DNA from: Deltaproteobacteria bacterium
Lineage (GTDB): Bacteria > Bdellovibrionota_C > UBA2361 > SZUA-149 > JADZAE01
NCBI GenBank assembly: GCA_020852715.1
Contig: JADZAE010000079.1
Coordinates: 1-61,740 of the forward strand
Direction: 5' to 3'
Length of the DNA: 61,740 nt
Of the stretch, positions 59,193 through 61,740 are shown piece after piece. The translations under genes were made by a program, and so were the position numbers. The stretch's first letter is position 1; each line of letters starts with the position of its first letter. Under the pieces are notes generated by a model. The model was not told the DNA's origin, did not search any database, and was given only the letters and a program-made list of their open reading frames with translations.

Positions 59193-61163
59193 ATGCAGGC
59201 AATAAAAAACATAGTTTCCGCTCATTCTTTACTTGACGGCGTTGCCTCGCCTGCCGATCTTAAAGAATTAAGCATAGAAGAGCTTAATCAACTCTGCGCT
59301 GAGTTACGTAGCGAACTTATTGCCACAATCAGTGAAACGGGTGGGCACTTGGCTTCAAGTCTGGGTGTTGTTGAAATCACAGTCGCCTTACACAAAGTTT
59401 TCAATACACCAGAAGATAGACTGGTTTGGGATGTCGGACATCAGGCTTATATTCATAAAATGCTTACGGGTAGGCGCAACCAATTAAATACTGTCCGACA
59501 ACTAGGAGGACTATCCGGATTCCCGAAACGAGAAGAAAGTATCTATGATGCCTTTGGCGTTGGGCATGCAAGCACAGCGATCTCCGCTGCTGTTGGGATG
59601 CTGGAAGCCAGCCACCATGACTATCCTGAACAGGCAGAGAGAAAGGTAGTCGCCATCGTGGGCGATGGAGCACTCACCTCCGGGATGTCATTTGAGGCTT
59701 TAAATCACGCCGGTCATCTGCAAAGGAACTTGATCGTTATTCTCAACGACAATGGTATGTCGATAGCACAAAATGTTGGTGCTTTAAGCTGGGCCTTTTC
59801 TCGCACGATTACCAATCGCTTTTCCACTACTCTGCGTAAGCATTTTAAAAAGCTAGTTGCTCGCGGTTGGTTTCCCAGCCAATTATACAAACTATTGGAT
59901 CGCGTCGAAGAAACAACGCAGGGCTTCTTTTCTTCCGCGGCCCTATTATTTAATGGTTTTGGTTTTCGTTATTTGGGACCAATCGATGGTCATGATATTC
60001 ATCAACTGATCAAAGCAATAGAACACGCCAAAGATCAAGACGGCCCGGTAGTTATTCATGCTATCACCACTAAAGGCAAAGGATATAAACCGGCAGAAGA
60101 AGATCCTGTTAAGTTTCACGGAGTAGTCCCCTTTGAAAGGGAAAATGGTCATTTCAAATTAGTAACGCCCTATTCGCGTCCGGCCTTAACTGAAGTTTTT
60201 GGCCAAAGCTTAGTGGAGTTAGCGCATATTGATCAACGCATAGTCGGCATAACAGCAGCAATGCCCGGAGGAACAGGGCTTGAGATTTTGCGACAAGAAT
60301 TCCCTGACAAATTTTTTGATGTCGGTATATGCGAAGAACATGCGATCACATTCGCCGCCGGCCTTGCTTGCGAAGGCATGCGCCCTGTTTGCGCTATTTA
60401 TTCATCTTTTCTACAAAGAGCCTATGACCAGATATTACATGATTTATGCTTACAAAAACTACCCGTTGTTTTGGTTCTAGATCGTGCGGGTCTGGTTGGT
60501 TCTGATGGCCCTACTCATCATGGCGTTTTTGATTTAAGCTACCTTCGCTCTATGCCTAATATGACAATAATGGCACCGGCCGACGAGCATGAGCTTAGAA
60601 ATATGCTATTTACCGCTTTAAATTATTCGCAGGGCCCGGTGGCTCTTCGTTTTCCGCGAGGTCATGTGATCGGGAAACATGAACTTTCACCGATGCAGTT
60701 CTTACCCATAGGAAAAGGGCAGCTTATTAAACACATAAACGATAAAATTAAGCGGCCACGCATACTTTTAATAAGTATCGGCTGGGCTACGCAAACAGCA
60801 GTTAAGGTAGCTGAGATATTAGAGAAGAATAATTTAGGAGCCAGTATTTTTAATGGGCGATTTGTTAAACCATTAGACGAAAAATATTTATTAAAGCTTA
60901 TTAGCGATCACGACATTATTGTTACGATTGAAGACAATATAAAAGACGGTGGGTTTGGTAGCGCTATTTTGGAATTTATGGCCGATAATTCTTTGTTGCA
61001 ACAAACTCAGGTAATACGCTGCGGGATAAATGATTGCTTTATTCCTCATGGCAGCATTCCAGAACTTCATAAGCTTGCCCAAATTGATGCGACCTCGATT
61101 TATCATAATATACTTGCCGCACTAGAGGCGCAGGCCACCACTAACAGACTTTCCATCGCCTAG
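59193..61163 (+). CDS. dxs: 1-deoxy-D-xylulose-5-phosphate synthase
   Basis: The first enzyme of the MEP isoprenoid pathway, condensing pyruvate and glyceraldehyde-3-phosphate with thiamine diphosphate. 656 residues, slightly longer than usual at the N-terminus. Motifs: SETGGHLASSLGVVE near 48, VWDVGHQAYIHKMLTGR near 78, the TPP motif VGDGALTSGMSFEALNHAG near 156 with LNDNGMSI near 184, IDGHDIHQLI near 262, PDKFFDVGICEEHAITFAAG near 370 with the catalytic Glu, and YSSFLQRAYDQILHD near 407. Pyruvate may link it to local central metabolism only loosely. ispG of the same pathway is at 23963. Confidence 0.97.
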   Translation: MQAIKNIVSAHSLLDGVASPADLKELSIEELNQLCAELRSELIATISETGGHLASSLGVVEITVALHKVFNTPEDRLVWDVGHQAYIHKMLTGRRNQLNTVRQLGGLSGFPKREESIYDAFGVGHASTAISAAVGMLEASHHDYPEQAERKVVAIVGDGALTSGMSFEALNHAGHLQRNLIVILNDNGMSIAQNVGALSWAFSRTITNRFSTTLRKHFKKLVARGWFPSQLYKLLDRVEETTQGFFSSAALLFNGFGFRYLGPIDGHDIHQLIKAIEHAKDQDGPVVIHAITTKGKGYKPAEEDPVKFHGVVPFERENGHFKLVTPYSRPALTEVFGQSLVELAHIDQRIVGITAAMPGGTGLEILRQEFPDKFFDVGICEEHAITFAAGLACEGMRPVCAIYSSFLQRAYDQILHDLCLQKLPVVLVLDRAGLVGSDGPTHHGVFDLSYLRSMPNMTIMAPADEHELRNMLFTALNYSQGPVALRFPRGHVIGKHELSPMQFLPIGKGQLIKHINDKIKRPRILLISIGWATQTAVKVAEILEKNNLGASIFNGRFVKPLDEKYLLKLISDHDIIVTIEDNIKDGGFGSAILEFMADNSLLQQTQVIRCGINDCFIPHGSIPELHKLAQIDATSIYHNILAALEAQATTNRLSIA

Positions 61164-61199
61164 TTGCCTACCCTATGAAGTTCGCTAATGGGAGAAAAT

Positions 61200-61490
61200 C
61201 TAATTTTCGCGATCAGCTACTAATCTTTTTATTGTCGCTAGCAATTCTTGAGATTTTATCGGCTTGCTTACGTAGGCATCCATATCAAGGGCTAGAGATT
61301 GTTCTCGATCACCTTGCATAGCATGAGCAGTCAAAGCCACGATTGGAATATGACCGCCTGATGCCTGTTCGTTGGCACTGATGCGCATAGTGGCTTCCAC
61401 ACCATCAAGCACCGGCATTTGAATATCCATTAGAATAATATCGAATGACTGTTCCTGCCATAACTGAACTGATCTTCCCTCGAAAAAACT
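61200..61490 (-). pseudogene. 5'-truncated receiver domain (hybrid kinase or response regulator)
   Basis: About 95 residues of a receiver domain on the minus strand: FDIILMDIQMPVLDGVEA with the phosphoacceptor Asp, PIVALTAHAM and DAYVSKPI with the conserved Lys. The beginning (first strand and acidic pocket) is missing: similarity ends just before GRSVQLWQEQ, and further upstream lie a large palindrome and an IS3-family transposase end. The LMDIQMP and LTAHAM pattern is typical of receivers at the end of hybrid histidine kinases. I infer disruption by the IS. The reading stops at 61200. Confidence 0.7.
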
Positions 61491-61508
61491 TACAGTAAAA
61501 ACAGAGGT

Positions 61509-61575
61509 GGAGTTACCCACAGGGTAGCGCTCAGGCTGTCAAAAGCCAGCTGCGCGCTACCCTATGGATAACTCC
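61509..61575 (+). repeat. Large palindrome at the edge of the IS3 element
   Basis: Arms GGAGTTACCCACAGGGTAGC and its near reverse complement ending GGATAACTCC (20 of 22 bases pairing, 61509-61530 and 61554-61575). It lies between the receiver remnant and the transposase stop. Confidence 0.65.
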
Positions 61576-61600
61576 TCTCATGCACCCTAACACTCAATAT

Positions 61601-61740
61601 TCAAGCTGCCAACGATAGTACATGTACCATGGCAGGCGTTTTATAATTCAACGTCGAGTGCAAGCGTTTAGAATTATAAAATTCTTCGATATAACTTCTA
61701 ATCCTCGGCGCGGCAGCTAAGCCGCTAGTGTAATTATTGA
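61601..61740 (-). mobile_element. IS3-family transposase, C-terminal end (runs off the window)
   Basis: On the minus strand the frame ends with RIRSYIEEFYNSKRLHSTLN then YKTPAMV and a stop at 61601. This matches the C-terminus of IS3-family OrfB integrases (pattern Y-I-x-x-F-YN-x-x-R-x-H-x-x-L-x-Y-x-TP). The DDE catalytic region lies beyond the window. The element probably ends between the stop and the receiver remnant, but I could not fix its terminal repeat. Confidence 0.8.

Overview
The window reads as chromosome of an uncultivated-looking Gram-negative (diderm) bacterium with moderate to slightly AT-rich DNA. It encodes LPS inner-core genes (heptose kinase, two GT9 heptosyltransferase-like proteins, a WaaP/Kdo-kinase-like protein), an O-antigen ligase-like protein beside a Wzc-type tyrosine kinase, MEP-pathway isoprenoid genes (dxs, ispG), M16 periplasmic proteases and several lipoproteins. 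A broken version of the yceD-rpmF-plsX-fab-acpP / glyA-nrdR-nusB gene order, thrombospondin type 3 repeat proteins and kinase-fold membrane proteins recall former Deltaproteobacteria (Bdellovibrio/Myxococcus-like or related candidate phyla). That placement is an inference with low certainty.

Layout. 0.2-4.3 kb: surface polysaccharide genes (divergent O-antigen ligase and wzc-like). 4.6-16.2 kb: nuclease, tsaC, TraB-like, HelD-like helicase, GT-C-like membrane protein, methyltransferase, MBL hydrolase, EEP nuclease, RuvC-like protein and alpha/beta hydrolase. 16.9-20.6 kb: pyruvate dehydrogenase E1 alpha/beta with a gamma-carbonic-anhydrase-like gene, then a SprT-like gene. 20.7-33.4 kb: a large membrane pseudokinase, ispG, a phosphoribosyltransferase, small hypothetical genes, a degenerate receiver protein, an OmpA-like lipoprotein, an M16 protease pair, a Ser-rich calcium-binding lipoprotein and nusB. 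34-41.6 kb: eno, nrdR, acpP, glyA, fabG, plsX, rpmF, yceD. 42-49.4 kb: ssb, a 946-residue TSP3 protein, argS, an aminotransferase and an ECF-like sigma factor. 51.2-58.6 kb: gmk, yicC, the LPS core operon and a radical-SAM-like protein. 59.2-61.7 kb: dxs, then a receiver-domain remnant next to the end of an IS3-family element.

The least ordinary feature is the intergenic DNA. At least six families of non-coding repeats occupy the gaps, several nested in each other. Family A is a 200-bp structured repeat (seven copies, three of them exactly 200 bp by my count) with covarying stems and a terminator-like 3' hairpin. Family B includes a 563-bp unit at 13019-13581 bounded by inverted repeats that nearly match the outside end of Tn5/IS50, with a near-perfect 8-bp target duplication and a family A copy inside it. 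Family C is a set of 23-nt hairpins with covarying 8-bp stems and 7-nt loops. Families D, E and F are palindromic mini-elements, and E has inserted into one copy of A. No transposase for A-F lies in the window, so they look like non-autonomous elements or multicopy structured RNAs. No tRNA, rRNA or CRISPR array was recognised.
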